A DNA stretch of 64,000 nucleotides from Pseudomonas sp. LBUM920 (GCF_003852315.1 NZ_CP027762.1:5933501-5997500); one strand, 5' to 3'. Shown: positions 54,100 through 63,415, numbered from the stretch's first letter. Notes: generated from the letters alone by a model not told the origin. Numbers and translations are program-made.

Positions 54100-54957
54100 T
54101 CAAAGCACCACCGTTCTATTGGCGTTCAAAAACACCCGCCGCTCAATGTGATACCCCACCGCCCGGGCCAGCGTCAGCCCTTCGATATCCCGCCCCTTGG
54201 CAATCAAATCCTCGGGATAATGGCTGTGGTCCACCACCTCCACGCCCTGGGCGATGATCGGACCTTCATCCAGATCGTTATTGATGTAATGCGCGGTGGC
54301 GCCAACCAGTTTCACGCCCTTGTTGTAGGCCTGGTGATACGGCTTGGCACCTTTGAACCCCGGCAGCAACGAGTGATGGATATTGATGGCTTTGCCATCC
54401 AGCTTGCGGCACAGCTCCGGCGACAGCACTTGCATGTAGCGCGCAAGAATCACCAGTTCGGCGCCGGTCTCTTCAATCACTTGCCACACCTGACGCTCCT
54501 GGGACGGCTTGTCGTTGGGGTCGAGGGGAAAATGGTAGTAGGGAATCTGGTGCCAGTCGGCCAATGGCTTGAGGTCAGGGTGATTGGACACCACGGCGAC
54601 CACGTCCATCGACAGTTGGCCGATGCGCTGGCGGTACAGCAGGTCGTTGAGGCAGTGATCGGCCTTGGAGACCATGATCACCACTTTTGGCCGGTAATTC
54701 GGCGCCGTCAGTTCGAAGATCATGCCAAACGCTTCACCGCGCGTGGCCAGGCCGTCGCGAAACGCCTGCTCGTCAAACCCGTCGGGCTGGCGGAATTCCA
54801 CGCGAATAAAAAACCGGCCCGAGAGTCGGTCATCGAACGAATGGTGCTCGGTGACGTAGCAGCCCTGTTCGAACAGATAGCGGGTGACCGCGTCCACCGT
54901 GCCGAGCACGCTGGGGCAGTCGGCGGTCAAAATCCATGTATCAGGTGCGCGGCTCAT
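54100..54957 (-). CDS. purU: Formyltetrahydrofolate deformylase
   Basis: 285-residue hydrolase releasing formate and THF from 10-formyl-THF. N-terminal ACT domain (ILTADCPSVLGTVDAVTRYLFEQGC), then a formyltransferase-like domain with VSNHPDLKPLADWHQIPYYH, INIHHSLLPGFKGAKPYHQAY and the catalytic Asp in INNDLDEGPII. In this cluster it recycles THF loaded with one-carbon units from sarcosine. Confidence 0.95.
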   Translation of the reverse strand: MSRAPDTWILTADCPSVLGTVDAVTRYLFEQGCYVTEHHSFDDRLSGRFFIRVEFRQPDGFDEQAFRDGLATRGEAFGMIFELTAPNYRPKVVIMVSKADHCLNDLLYRQRIGQLSMDVVAVVSNHPDLKPLADWHQIPYYHFPLDPNDKPSQERQVWQVIEETGAELVILARYMQVLSPELCRKLDGKAINIHHSLLPGFKGAKPYHQAYNKGVKLVGATAHYINNDLDEGPIIAQGVEVVDHSHYPEDLIAKGRDIEGLTLARAVGYHIERRVFLNANRTVVL

Positions 54958-54975
54958 AGTGAATCCTCAGGCCCT

Positions 54976-55105
54976 TGTGGCGAGGGGGCTTGCCCCCGTT
55001 GGGCGGCGAAGCAGCCCCAAAACCTGCCACTCGGCTGTTTCAGAAAAATACGCGAATCCTGGGACCGCTGCGCGCTCCAACGGGGGGCAAGCCCCCTAGC
55101 CACAA
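54976..55105. repeat. Long inverted repeat of the GTTGGG...GAAGCAGCCCC class
   Basis: Begins TGTGGCGAGGGGGCTTGCCCCCGTTGGG and GAAGCAGCCCC, ends in the complementary CCAACGGGGGGCAAGCCCCCTAGCCACAA. This is a longer intergenic repeat class of fluorescent pseudomonads, distinct from the short REPINs, between soxG and purU. Confidence 0.85.
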
Positions 55106-55127
55106 CAGCCCTCTGGTGTTCATTCGA

Positions 55128-55760
55128 TCAGGCTTGAACACTCAGGCCGAATTCGGCCGAGGCATCCTGCAGCCACAACCACCAGTAGTCCGAGAAGCTG
55201 CGACGAATCACCAGTTCCCAAGTGTCTTCAGCCGTGTGGCGGATCACCAGTTGGGACTTGGCGAACACCGTGCCCACCGCCTTGCCCACCGGGAAGTTGT
55301 TGGGGTGCACGTCGTAGCTGGTGGACTTCATCAACACGTCGCGCACGTTCGGGCCGCTAAGCTCGAGGATCTCCTGGCCGCCGCTGACGTTGACGATCTG
55401 GATATGCAGGTCGCCCAAGGCAGCCCGCAGGTTTTGCTCGGCGGCAAGTTCTTCACCGCTTGGCACCACCAGCAGCCACTCATCCGGGCCGAGCCATTGC
55501 AGGCTGGTTTCGCCGTTGATGATGACTTGCAGGGCGCCAGGCAGTTCGATGCCGAGGGCTTTGTGCACGCCGGCAGCGAAGGCCGCATCGTGGCCATCGC
55601 CACGGAGGGTCAGGTGGCCGAGCAGTTTCTTTTCACGCACGGTCACGCCGGCGTTCTTGCGGCCCTTGCCCACCAGGCTGGCGAGGTCGGCATGGTGCAG
55701 CGACGACTCGGCCTTGGCACCGGCGGTGGGGCGTTGTTGGTAAACATTGGCTGCTGTCAT
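55128..55760 (-). CDS. soxG: Sarcosine oxidase gamma subunit
   Basis: 210-residue subunit of heterotetrameric sarcosine oxidase. ATG 55760 (MTAANVYQQRP) is the true start; the frame runs on into a REPIN upstream, giving a spurious extension. Family segments: SLHHADLASLVGKGRKNAGV, WLGPDEWLLVVPSGEE and RSFSDYWWLWLQDAS at the end. It completes the soxBDAG complex that oxidises sarcosine to glycine, H2O2 and methylene-THF. Confidence 0.95.
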   Translation of the reverse strand: MTAANVYQQRPTAGAKAESSLHHADLASLVGKGRKNAGVTVREKKLLGHLTLRGDGHDAAFAAGVHKALGIELPGALQVIINGETSLQWLGPDEWLLVVPSGEELAAEQNLRAALGDLHIQIVNVSGGQEILELSGPNVRDVLMKSTSYDVHPNNFPVGKAVGTVFAKSQLVIRHTAEDTWELVIRRSFSDYWWLWLQDASAEFGLSVQA

Positions 55761-55800
55761 AAAGCACCTATCTGAATTCTGTTGTGCGGCTACTGGCCTC

Positions 55801-55866
55801 ATCGGGGGCAAGCCCCCTCCCACAGGGGAATGCATTTCAACATGTGGGAGGGGGCTTGCCCCCGAT
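55801..55866. repeat. REPIN (GGGGGCTTGCCCCCGAT type)
   Basis: Arms ATCGGGGGCAAGCCCCCTCC and complement GGAGGGGGCTTGCCCCCGAT within the soxA-soxG gap, that is inside an operon. Confidence 0.9.
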
Positions 55867-55883
55867 GCAGGCACCTCGGTCTA

Positions 55884-58800
55884 TCAGATGTTCTGCCGCT
55901 CACCTTTCGGGTCAAAGAACACCGAGGACACAATCTCCGCCTCGATCACGCTGCCATCGGCCTGCGGTGAGAACACCCGCTCGCCGATGCGCTTCAAACC
56001 GCCCTTCACCACCGCCATCGCAAACGAGTAACCCAGCGAGTTATGCGCATAGCTTGAGGTCACGTGGCCGACCATCTTCATCGGGATCGTCTGCTTCGGA
56101 TCGAACACCAGCTGCGCGCCTTCCGGCAGCCACACCGTCGGATCAATCGGCTTCAAGCCCACCAGTTGCTTGCGCTCTTCACGCACGCAGTCTTCACGGT
56201 TCATCCCGCGCCAGCCGATCCACGAGAACGGTTTGGTGCGGCCTACACACCAGCCCATGTTCAGGTCGTCCGGGGTCATCGAGCCGTCGGTGTCCTGGCC
56301 GACGATGATGAAACCCTTCTCGGCCCGCAGCACGTGCATGGTCTCGGTGCCGTACGGGGTCAGGTTGTACTTTTTGCCGGCCTCGACGATCTGCTCGAGC
56401 ACGCCCATGGCGTAGTCGGCCTGCACGTTGACTTCGTACGACAGCTCGCCGGTAAACGAGATACGGAACACCCGCGCCGGCACGCCGCCGACCAGGCCTT
56501 CTTTCCAGGTCATGAACGGGAAGCCGTCCTTGTCCAGGTCGATATCAGTCACTTCGGCCAGCAGCTTGCGGCTGTTGGGGCCGGACAGGGTCATGGTCGC
56601 CCAGTGGTCGGTGACCGAAGTGAAGTACACCTTCAGGTCTGGCCACTCGGTCTGTTGATAGATCTCCAGCCATTGCAATACGCGCGCGGCGCCGCCGGTG
56701 GTGGTGGTCATCAGGAAGTGGTTGTCAGCGAGGCAGGCGGTCACGCCGTCGTCGAAGACCATGCCGTCTTCCTTGCACATCAGGCCGTAGCGCGCCTTGC
56801 CCACGTCGAGCTTGGTCCAGGCATTGCTGTAGATGCGGTTGAGGAACTCGCGCGCATCCGGGCCTTGAATGTCGATCTTGCCGAGGGTGGACGCATCCAG
56901 CAGGCCGACGCTGTCGCGCACCGCCAGGCATTCGCGTTTGACGGCGGCGTGCAGGTCTTCACCGTTGCGCGGGAAGTACCACGGGCGTTTCCACTGGCCG
57001 ACGTCTTCAAACTCGGCGCCGTTTTTCACGTGCCAGGCGTGCAGCGCGGTGTAGCGCACCGGCTCAAAGATGTGCCCACAGTGGCGGCCCGCTACGGCGC
57101 CGAAGGTCACCGGCGTGTAGTTGGGGCGGAACATGGTGGTGCCCATCTGCGGGATGGTCACATTCAGCGAACGGGCCGCGATGGCCAGGCCATTGACGTT
57201 ACCCAGCTTGCCCTGGTCGGTGCCGAACCCCAGCGCGGTATAGCGTTTGACGTGCTCGACCGACTCGAAACCTTCGCGGGTCGCCAGTTCGATGGCGGCG
57301 GCGGTGACGTCGTTTTGCAGGTCGACGAATTGCTTCGGCGCCCGTGCAGTGGCTTTCTCGTGCGGCACCTGGAACAGCGCCAGGGTCGGCTCTTCCAGAC
57401 GGCTCAAGGCTTTGGGCAGCGTGCCTTCCACCGGCGCAAAACCGGCTTCGCTGGCCGCGCGCACGCCGCCTTCAAAGCCATCGGCCAGGGAATCGCCAAG
57501 GCCGTAGACGCCATTGATCCCACCCACGCACACGCGTTTTTGCGGTGCTTCGCCCGGCACAAAACCGAGGATGTCTTCACGCCAGGTCGGCTTGCCGCCC
57601 AAGTGCGAGGCCAAGTGAACCACCGGGCTGTAGCCGCCGGAGCTGGCCACCAGGTCGCAGTCCAGCCACTCACCGGGGCTGGTGACTTTGTGCGCTTTAA
57701 CGTCAATGGCGGCGACGCGAGCAGCGGTCACGTGCTTGCTGCCACGCGCTTCGATCACGGCGCTGCCGGTGAGGATGCGAATGCCTTTGGCGCGGGCTTC
57801 TTCCACCAGCGCACCGCGAGGGTTGTGGCGCGCATCGGCCACGGCGACGACGGTAAGGCCCGCGTCGAACCAGTCCAGCGCCACGCGGTAGGCGTGGTCG
57901 TTATTAGTCGAAAGCACCAGTTTTTTACCGGGTGCCACGCCGTAACGACGCACGTAAGTGGAGACCGCGCCGGCCAGCATGTTGCCCGGCACGTCGTTGT
58001 TGCCGTACACCAGCGGGCGCTCGCACGCACCGGTCGCCAGCACCACACGCTTGGCCCGCACACGGTGGATGCGCTGACGCACCACGCCAATCGGCGCGCG
58101 GTCACCGAGGTGGTCGGTGAGGCGTTCGTGAATGGTCAGGAAGTTGTGGTCGTGGTAACCGTTGACGGTGGCGCGAGGCAGCAGCACCACGTCCGGCAGA
58201 GCCTTGAGCTCAGCGATCACACTGGCAACCCATTCGGTGGCTGGCTTGCCGTCGAGGCTTTCGCGCGAATCCAGCAGCGAGCCGCCGAATTCTTCCTGCT
58301 CATCGGCGATGATCACTCGTGCGCCGCTGCGCGCAGCCGCCAGGGCCGCCGACAAACCGGCAGGGCCTGCGCCAACGACCAGCACGTCGCAATGACGGTT
58401 GAAGTTGTCGTAGGTGTCCGGGTCGTTCTCGGTGGGCGAGCGCCCCAGACCTGCTGCCTTGCGAATGTACTTCTCGTACGTCATCCAGAACGATTGCGGG
58501 TACATGAAGGTTTTGTAGTAGAAACCCGGTGGCATCAGCTTGCCGCCGACCTTGCCGAGAATGCCCATCATGTCGTTGTTCACGCTCGGCCAGCCGTTGG
58601 TGCTGGTGGCGACCAAACCCTGGTAAAGCGCCTGTTGCGTGGCACGCACGTTAGGGATTTGCGTGGCTTCGGTGGCGCCGATCTGCAGCACCGCGTTCGG
58701 CTCTTCGGCACCGGCGGCAAAGATGCCGCGCGGGCGCGAGTACTTGAAGCTGCGGCCGATGATGTCGACGCCATTGGCCAGCAAGGCGGCGGCCAGCGTG

Positions 58801-58901
58801 TCGCCCTCAAAGCCTTTGTAGCTCTGGCCGTTGAAGCTGAAGGTCAGGACTTTGTTGCGGTCGATGCGGCCACCGTTGGACAGGCGATTGATCTGGCTCA
58901 T
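55884..58901 (-). CDS. soxA: Sarcosine oxidase alpha subunit
   Basis: 1005-residue alpha subunit. N-terminal 2Fe-2S-like fold domain binding the enzyme core, FAD/NAD-binding Rossmann motif DVLVVGAGPAGLSAALAAARSGARV near residue 175, and a C-terminal glycine-cleavage T-protein-like domain (from about 600) that binds folate and captures formaldehyde as methylene-THF. It overlaps soxD by 4 bases. Confidence 0.97.
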   Translation of the reverse strand: MSQINRLSNGGRIDRNKVLTFSFNGQSYKGFEGDTLAAALLANGVDIIGRSFKYSRPRGIFAAGAEEPNAVLQIGATEATQIPNVRATQQALYQGLVATSTNGWPSVNNDMMGILGKVGGKLMPPGFYYKTFMYPQSFWMTYEKYIRKAAGLGRSPTENDPDTYDNFNRHCDVLVVGAGPAGLSAALAAARSGARVIIADEQEEFGGSLLDSRESLDGKPATEWVASVIAELKALPDVVLLPRATVNGYHDHNFLTIHERLTDHLGDRAPIGVVRQRIHRVRAKRVVLATGACERPLVYGNNDVPGNMLAGAVSTYVRRYGVAPGKKLVLSTNNDHAYRVALDWFDAGLTVVAVADARHNPRGALVEEARAKGIRILTGSAVIEARGSKHVTAARVAAIDVKAHKVTSPGEWLDCDLVASSGGYSPVVHLASHLGGKPTWREDILGFVPGEAPQKRVCVGGINGVYGLGDSLADGFEGGVRAASEAGFAPVEGTLPKALSRLEEPTLALFQVPHEKATARAPKQFVDLQNDVTAAAIELATREGFESVEHVKRYTALGFGTDQGKLGNVNGLAIAARSLNVTIPQMGTTMFRPNYTPVTFGAVAGRHCGHIFEPVRYTALHAWHVKNGAEFEDVGQWKRPWYFPRNGEDLHAAVKRECLAVRDSVGLLDASTLGKIDIQGPDAREFLNRIYSNAWTKLDVGKARYGLMCKEDGMVFDDGVTACLADNHFLMTTTTGGAARVLQWLEIYQQTEWPDLKVYFTSVTDHWATMTLSGPNSRKLLAEVTDIDLDKDGFPFMTWKEGLVGGVPARVFRISFTGELSYEVNVQADYAMGVLEQIVEAGKKYNLTPYGTETMHVLRAEKGFIIVGQDTDGSMTPDDLNMGWCVGRTKPFSWIGWRGMNREDCVREERKQLVGLKPIDPTVWLPEGAQLVFDPKQTIPMKMVGHVTSSYAHNSLGYSFAMAVVKGGLKRIGERVFSPQADGSVIEAEIVSSVFFDPKGERQNI

Positions 58902-59200
58902 ACCTTCTCTCCAGAAGCCTTGGCGGTGAATTGCGGCTTCTCGCCAATCTTGTAGGTTTCAAGAATTTCGTAGGTCACGGTGTCGCGCGTGGCGTTGAAA
59001 TACTGGCGGCAACCGGCGGCGTGAATCCACAGCTCGTGGTGCAGGCCACGGGGGTTATCGCGGAAGAACATGTAGTCGCCCCACTGCTCATCGGTGCAGG
59101 CATTCGGGTCCAGCGGGCGCGGGATGTGCGCTTGGCCGGACGCGTGAAATTCCTCTTCGGAGCGCAGTTCGCCACAGTGAGGACAGAAGATATGCAACAT
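58898..59200 (-). CDS. soxD: Sarcosine oxidase delta subunit
   Basis: 100-residue zinc-binding subunit: CPHCGELRSEEEF near the N-terminus with further His and Cys ligands (HELWIHAAGCRQYFNATRDT). Standard length. Lies between soxB (15 bases) and soxA (4-base overlap). Confidence 0.96.
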   Translation of the reverse strand: MLHIFCPHCGELRSEEEFHASGQAHIPRPLDPNACTDEQWGDYMFFRDNPRGLHHELWIHAAGCRQYFNATRDTVTYEILETYKIGEKPQFTAKASGEKV

Positions 59201-59215
59201 AGGAAATTTCTCCTG

Positions 59216-60466
59216 TTAGTGGGCGACGGCCGCAGCGCCGTGTTCGTCGATCAACGCACCGTTGTGGAAACGGTCGATGGAGAAAGGCGCGGCCAGCGGG
59301 TGCATTTCACCCTTGGCGAGGCTCGCGGCAAACACGTTGCCTGAGCCCGGCGTGGCCTTGAAGCCACCGGTGCCCCAACCGCAGTTGAAGAACATGTTCG
59401 GCACTGGCGTCTTGGAGATGATCGGGCAGGCGTCCGGCGTGGTGTCGACGATGCCGCCCCACTGACGGTTCATGCGCACGCGCGACAGCACCGGGAACAT
59501 CTCGACGATGGCCTGAATGGTGTGTTCGATCACCGGGTACGAGCCGCGCTGGCCATAGCCGTTGTAGCCATCGATGCCGGCGCCGATCACCAGGTCGCCC
59601 TTGTCGGACTGGCTGATATAACCGTGCACGGCGTTGGACATGATCACGCTGTCGATAATCGGCTTGATCGGCTCGGAAACGAGCGCTTGCAGCGGGTGGG
59701 ATTCGATCGGCAGGCGAAAGCCCGCGAGCGAAGCCATGTGCCCGGAGTTACCGGCCGTCACCACACCGACGCGCTTGGCGCCGATAAAGCCTTTGTTGGT
59801 TTCAACACCGATGCACACGCCGTTTTCCTTGCGAAAGCCGATCACTTCGGTCTGCTGGATCAGGTCCACACCGAGTGCGTCCGCTGCGCGGGCAAAACCC
59901 CACGCCACGGCATCGTGACGGGCCACGCCGCCGCGCCGTTGCACGGTGGCGCCGAGTACCGGGTAGCGGGTGTTTTTCGAGCAGTCGAGGTACGGGATCT
60001 CGTCGGCCACTTGTTTGGCGTTGAGCAGTTCGCCGTCCACGCCGTTGAGGCGGTTGGCGCTGACGCGGCGCTCGGAGTCACGGATGTCTTGCAGGGTGTG
60101 GCACAGGTTGTAGACGCCACGCTGGGAGAACATCACGTTGTAGTTCAGGTCCTGGGACAGCCCTTCCCAGAGTTTCATCGCGTGTTCGTACAGGTGCGCC
60201 GACTCGTCCCACAGGTAGTTGGAACGCACGATGGTGGTATTGCGCGCGGTGTTACCGCCGCCCAGCCAGCCTTTCTCGACCACGGCCACATTGGTGATGC
60301 CGTGTTCCTTGGCCAGGTAGTAGGCGGTCGCCAGACCATGCCCGCCGCCGCCGACGATGACCACGTCGTAGACCTTTTTCGGTGTGGGCGTGCGCCACAT
60401 CTTCTGCCAGTTTTCGTGGTGGCTGAGTGAGTGCTTGAAGAGGCCGAAGCCCGAGTAGCGTTGCAT
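59216..60466 (-). CDS. soxB: Sarcosine oxidase beta subunit
   Basis: 416-residue catalytic flavoprotein (DAO family), with start MQRYSGFGLFKHSLSHHENW at ATG 60466; upstream codons are not family-like. FAD motif DVVIVGGGGHGLATAYYLAKEHG near residue 33. Carries covalent FMN in family members; C-terminal GWGTGGFKATPGSG. Separated from glyA by 22 bases. Confidence 0.97.
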   Translation of the reverse strand: MQRYSGFGLFKHSLSHHENWQKMWRTPTPKKVYDVVIVGGGGHGLATAYYLAKEHGITNVAVVEKGWLGGGNTARNTTIVRSNYLWDESAHLYEHAMKLWEGLSQDLNYNVMFSQRGVYNLCHTLQDIRDSERRVSANRLNGVDGELLNAKQVADEIPYLDCSKNTRYPVLGATVQRRGGVARHDAVAWGFARAADALGVDLIQQTEVIGFRKENGVCIGVETNKGFIGAKRVGVVTAGNSGHMASLAGFRLPIESHPLQALVSEPIKPIIDSVIMSNAVHGYISQSDKGDLVIGAGIDGYNGYGQRGSYPVIEHTIQAIVEMFPVLSRVRMNRQWGGIVDTTPDACPIISKTPVPNMFFNCGWGTGGFKATPGSGNVFAASLAKGEMHPLAAPFSIDRFHNGALIDEHGAAAVAH

Positions 60467-60488
60467 AGTCATTACTCCAAAACCGCGC

Positions 60489-61742
60489 TCAGCGATAAAC
60501 CGGGAAATCAGCGCACAGGGCAGACACGTGCTTGGCCACGTTGGCCTCGACATCGGCGTCGCCGAGGTTGTCGAGGATGTCGCAGATCCAGCCGGCCAGC
60601 TCAATGCACTGCGGCACTTTGAAGCCACGTGTGGTCACCGCTGGGGTGCCGATGCGCAGGCCCGAGGTCACGAACGGCGACTGCGGGTCATTCGGCACGG
60701 CGTTCTTGTTGACGGTGATGTGGGCGCGACCAAGGGCGGCGTCCGCCTCTTTGCCGGTGAGGCCCTGACGGATCAGGCTGACCAGGAACAGGTGGTTGTC
60801 GGTGCCGCCGGACACCACGTCGTAGCCACGTTTGATAAACACACTGGCCATGGCCTGGGCGTTTTCGATCACTTGTTGCTGGTAGACCTTGAAGCCTGGC
60901 TCCGCCGCTTCCTTGAAGCACACCGCCTTGCCGGCGATCACATGCATCAGCGGGCCGCCCTGGGCGCCGGGGAATACGGCGGCGTTGAGTTTTTTCTCAA
61001 TCCCTTCGTTGGCCTTGGCCAGGATCAAGCCGCCACGCGGACCGCGCAGGGTTTTGTGGGTGGTGGTGGTGACCACATCGGCATACGGCAGCGGGTTCGG
61101 GTACAAACCGGCGGCCACCAGGCCGGCGACGTGGGCCATGTCAACGAACAGCAGCGCGCCAACCTTGTCGGCGATCGCGCGGAAACGCGGGAAATCCAGG
61201 GTTTTGGAGTAAGCGGAGAAACCGGCCACCACCATCTTCGGCTTGTGCTCCACCGCCAGGCGCTCGACTTCGTCGTAGTCGATCAGGCCGGTGTCAGTGT
61301 TGATGCCGTATTGCACCGCGTTGTACAGCTTGCCCGAGGACGACACTTTGGCGCCGTGGGTCAAGTGACCGCCATGGGCCAGGCTCATGCCGAGGATGGT
61401 GTCGCCGGCGTTCAGCAGTGCCAGGTACACCGCGCTGTTGGCGGACGAGCCGGAGTGCGGCTGCACGTTGGCGTAATCGGCGCCGAACAGCTGCTTGGCG
61501 CGCTCGATGGCCAGGGCTTCAACCTTGTCCACATGCTCGCAGCCGCCGTAGTAGCGCTTGCCGGGGTAGCCTTCGGCGTATTTGTTGGTGAGGCCGCTGC
61601 CCTGAGCTTCCATCACGCGTTTGCTGGTGTAGTTCTCGGACGCGATCAGCTCGATATGATCTTCCTGACGCTGCTCCTCGGCATTCATCGCCGCCAGCAA
61701 GGCGTCGTCATATCCCTGGATCTGGTCTTTTTTGCTGAACAT
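60489..61742 (-). CDS. glyA: Serine hydroxymethyltransferase (sarcosine-operon copy)
   Basis: 417-residue PLP enzyme converting glycine plus methylene-THF to serine. Start MFSKKDQIQGYDDALLAAMNAEEQRQ; motifs ELIASENYTS, SGSSANSAVYLALLNAGDTILGMSLAHGGHLTHG and the PLP lysine in TTTTHKTLRGPRGG. As first gene of the cluster it uses both products of sarcosine oxidase (glycine and methylene-THF). The corresponding gene in P. aeruginosa is glyA1, by recollection. Confidence 0.97.
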   Translation of the reverse strand: MFSKKDQIQGYDDALLAAMNAEEQRQEDHIELIASENYTSKRVMEAQGSGLTNKYAEGYPGKRYYGGCEHVDKVEALAIERAKQLFGADYANVQPHSGSSANSAVYLALLNAGDTILGMSLAHGGHLTHGAKVSSSGKLYNAVQYGINTDTGLIDYDEVERLAVEHKPKMVVAGFSAYSKTLDFPRFRAIADKVGALLFVDMAHVAGLVAAGLYPNPLPYADVVTTTTHKTLRGPRGGLILAKANEGIEKKLNAAVFPGAQGGPLMHVIAGKAVCFKEAAEPGFKVYQQQVIENAQAMASVFIKRGYDVVSGGTDNHLFLVSLIRQGLTGKEADAALGRAHITVNKNAVPNDPQSPFVTSGLRIGTPAVTTRGFKVPQCIELAGWICDILDNLGDADVEANVAKHVSALCADFPVYR

Positions 61743-61883
61743 CGCGTCTCTCCCAGCCTTTCGTATTGTTGAGGCCCGTGCAGGGCCTTTGATGCGATGG
61801 TAGGGCTGGCGCAGACAGGTCAAATGCCTACGGACGCCACGCAAAGGTGCGTTTACGACATAGCGGCAACAACACCGATCAAA
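61743..61883. other. Upstream region of glyA
   Basis: 141 bases holding the promoter of the glyA-sox cluster on the minus strand. I can name no operator here; the next 700 bases are the repeat array. Confidence 0.4.
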
Positions 61884-62085
61884 TGTGGGAGGGGCTTGCC
61901 CCCGATAGCGGCGGATCAGCTTGCACCTAGGCTGGCTGACACACCGCAATCGGGGGCAAGCCCCCTCCCACAGGGGTTAGGCGATGATCTGGCGCACGAG
62001 TAGCAGCAGCTGGAAATGCGCGGGATAGAGGGCATACGCCCAGCGCCGCATGGGCAGTGGCGTCACAGGGTTGGCGTGTCGCAAA
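61884..62085. repeat. Array unit 1: REPIN plus traX 3'-end copy
   Basis: 202 bases: REPIN 61884-61972, then a minus-strand copy of the traX end with stop at 61977-61979 encoding MRRWAYALYPAHFQLLLLVRQIIA. No start region; a non-functional fragment. Confidence 0.9.
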
Positions 62086-62287
62086 TGTGGGAGGGGGCTT
62101 GCCCCCGATAGCGGCGGATCAGCTCGCACCCAGGCAGGCTGACACACCGCAATCGGGGCAAGCCCCCTCCCACAGGGGTTAGGCGATGATCTGGCGCACG
62201 AGTAGCAGCAGCAGGAAATGCGCGGGATAGAGTGCATACGCCCAGCGCCGCATGGGCGGTGGCGTCATAGGGTTGGCGTGTCGCAAA
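62086..62287. repeat. Array unit 2: REPIN plus traX 3'-end copy
   Basis: 202 bases: REPIN 62086-62174 and a traX end copy with stop at 62179-62181. Nearly identical to units 1 and 3. Confidence 0.9.
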
Positions 62288-62502
62288 TGTGGGAGGGGGC
62301 TTGCCCCCGATAGCGGCGGATCAGCTTGCACCCAGGCAGGCTGACACACCGCAATCGGGGGCAAGCCCCCTCCCACAGGGGTTAGGCGATGATCTGGCGC
62401 ACGAGTAGCAGCAGCAGAAAATGCACGGGATAGAGGGCATACGCCCAGCGCCGCATGGGCGGTGGCGTCACAGGGTTGGCGTGTCGCAATAAGAGGATCA
62501 AA
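62288..62502. repeat. Array unit 3: REPIN plus traX 3'-end copy
   Basis: 215 bases: REPIN 62288-62377 and a traX end copy with stop at 62382-62384, encoding LLRHANPVTPPPMRRWAYALYPVHF before the common end. It has 13 extra bases (CAATAAGAGGATC) not in units 1-2, the first part of which (CGCAATAAGA) is shared with the real gene. Confidence 0.9.
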
Positions 62503-62592
62503 TGTGGGAGGGGGCTTGCCCCCGATAGCGGCGGATCAGCTTACACCTAGGCTGGCTGACACACCGCAATCGGGGGCAAGCCCCCTCCCACA
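62503..62592. repeat. REPIN next to intact traX (unit 4)
   Basis: Same REPIN as units 1-3, immediately before (in plus coordinates) the stop codon of intact traX at 62597. It is the last unit of the array. Confidence 0.9.
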
Positions 62593-62596
62593 GGGG

Positions 62597-63325
62597 TTAG
62601 GCGATGATCTGGCGCACGAGTAGCAGCAGCAGAAAATGCACGGGATAGAGTGCATACGCCCAGCGCCGCATGGCGGGCGGCGAGACGTTTTGGGCATGTC
62701 GCAATAAGACCACGCCAGCCAAAGGCGCGATCAGGCAGGCGGCCAACCCGGCCAGTGCCACGGTTGAGCCGCTGTTGAGCAAAATCTGCCATTGATTCGC
62801 CGCCACGCAGACCAACCCCGGCAACACACCGAAATACCATGGCCGACTGAACACCAGCAGCATCGCCAGCGGCAGCAATACACCGAAAATCCCGAACATC
62901 AGTTGAGTGGAAAACACCACGCCCAGCACGAGGGCGATCAGCGCCAATCCTCGATCAACAAGCGCCTTCTGCTGCCATCCTCTGGCAACCAGCAGGCCCA
63001 GCGCCAGGGTCGGCAATACGTTCAAGGTATCGGCATCGTCGATAAACAGTCGGTACGGTACTTCACTGATCACACTGAACAGCAGCAGCCAGCCCACGTA
63101 ACGCCATTGGCCCGTTACCGGCGCATCTTTGACCCGGTGCAGGTTCGCCGCAATCGCCAGGCAAAACCAGGGGAATGCCAGGCGCCCCGGCACGTACAGG
63201 CCATCCAGGCTCAAGCCGACATAGCGCAGGTGATCCAGGACCATGCTCAGCAGCGCCAGCCACTTGAGCAGGTCCAGGGCGCCATCGCGCGCCTGCTTGG
63301 CAGGAATCGTTTCAGTACCGTGCAT
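62597..63325 (-). CDS. TraX-family membrane protein
   Basis: 242-residue inner-membrane protein of the TraX family, with about seven to eight hydrophobic helices. Start ATG 63325 (MHGTETIPAKQARDGALDLLKWLALLSMVLDH), preceded by GGGGAATT; an in-frame extension to 63346 lacks support. The family was named from F-plasmid pilin N-acetylation; chromosomal versions have unknown substrates. The last 36 codons are repeated three times downstream in the REPIN array. Confidence 0.88.
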   Translation of the reverse strand: MHGTETIPAKQARDGALDLLKWLALLSMVLDHLRYVGLSLDGLYVPGRLAFPWFCLAIAANLHRVKDAPVTGQWRYVGWLLLFSVISEVPYRLFIDDADTLNVLPTLALGLLVARGWQQKALVDRGLALIALVLGVVFSTQLMFGIFGVLLPLAMLLVFSRPWYFGVLPGLVCVAANQWQILLNSGSTVALAGLAACLIAPLAGVVLLRHAQNVSPPAMRRWAYALYPVHFLLLLLVRQIIA

Positions 63326-63415
63326 AATTCCCCAGTGACTTTGCATTTACAGTGCGTGCGCCCGCCCAACATTCTTGGTTACAGTGCGCACCAACATCGA
63401 CCACAGGAATGGGCC

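Noticed and set aside
55761..55874. N-terminal extension of soxG
   Set aside because: The extra codons are translated REPIN sequence; homology starts at the ATG at 55760.
56064..58955. 963-codon open frame opposite soxA
   Set aside because: Antisense shadow of a GC-rich gene; translation is His/Arg/Ala/Gly rich with no domain, and soxA on the other strand is certain.
61884..62592. CRISPR array
   Set aside because: Repeat units are over 200 bases, contain REPIN hairpins and gene-end copies, and there are no unique spacers or cas genes.
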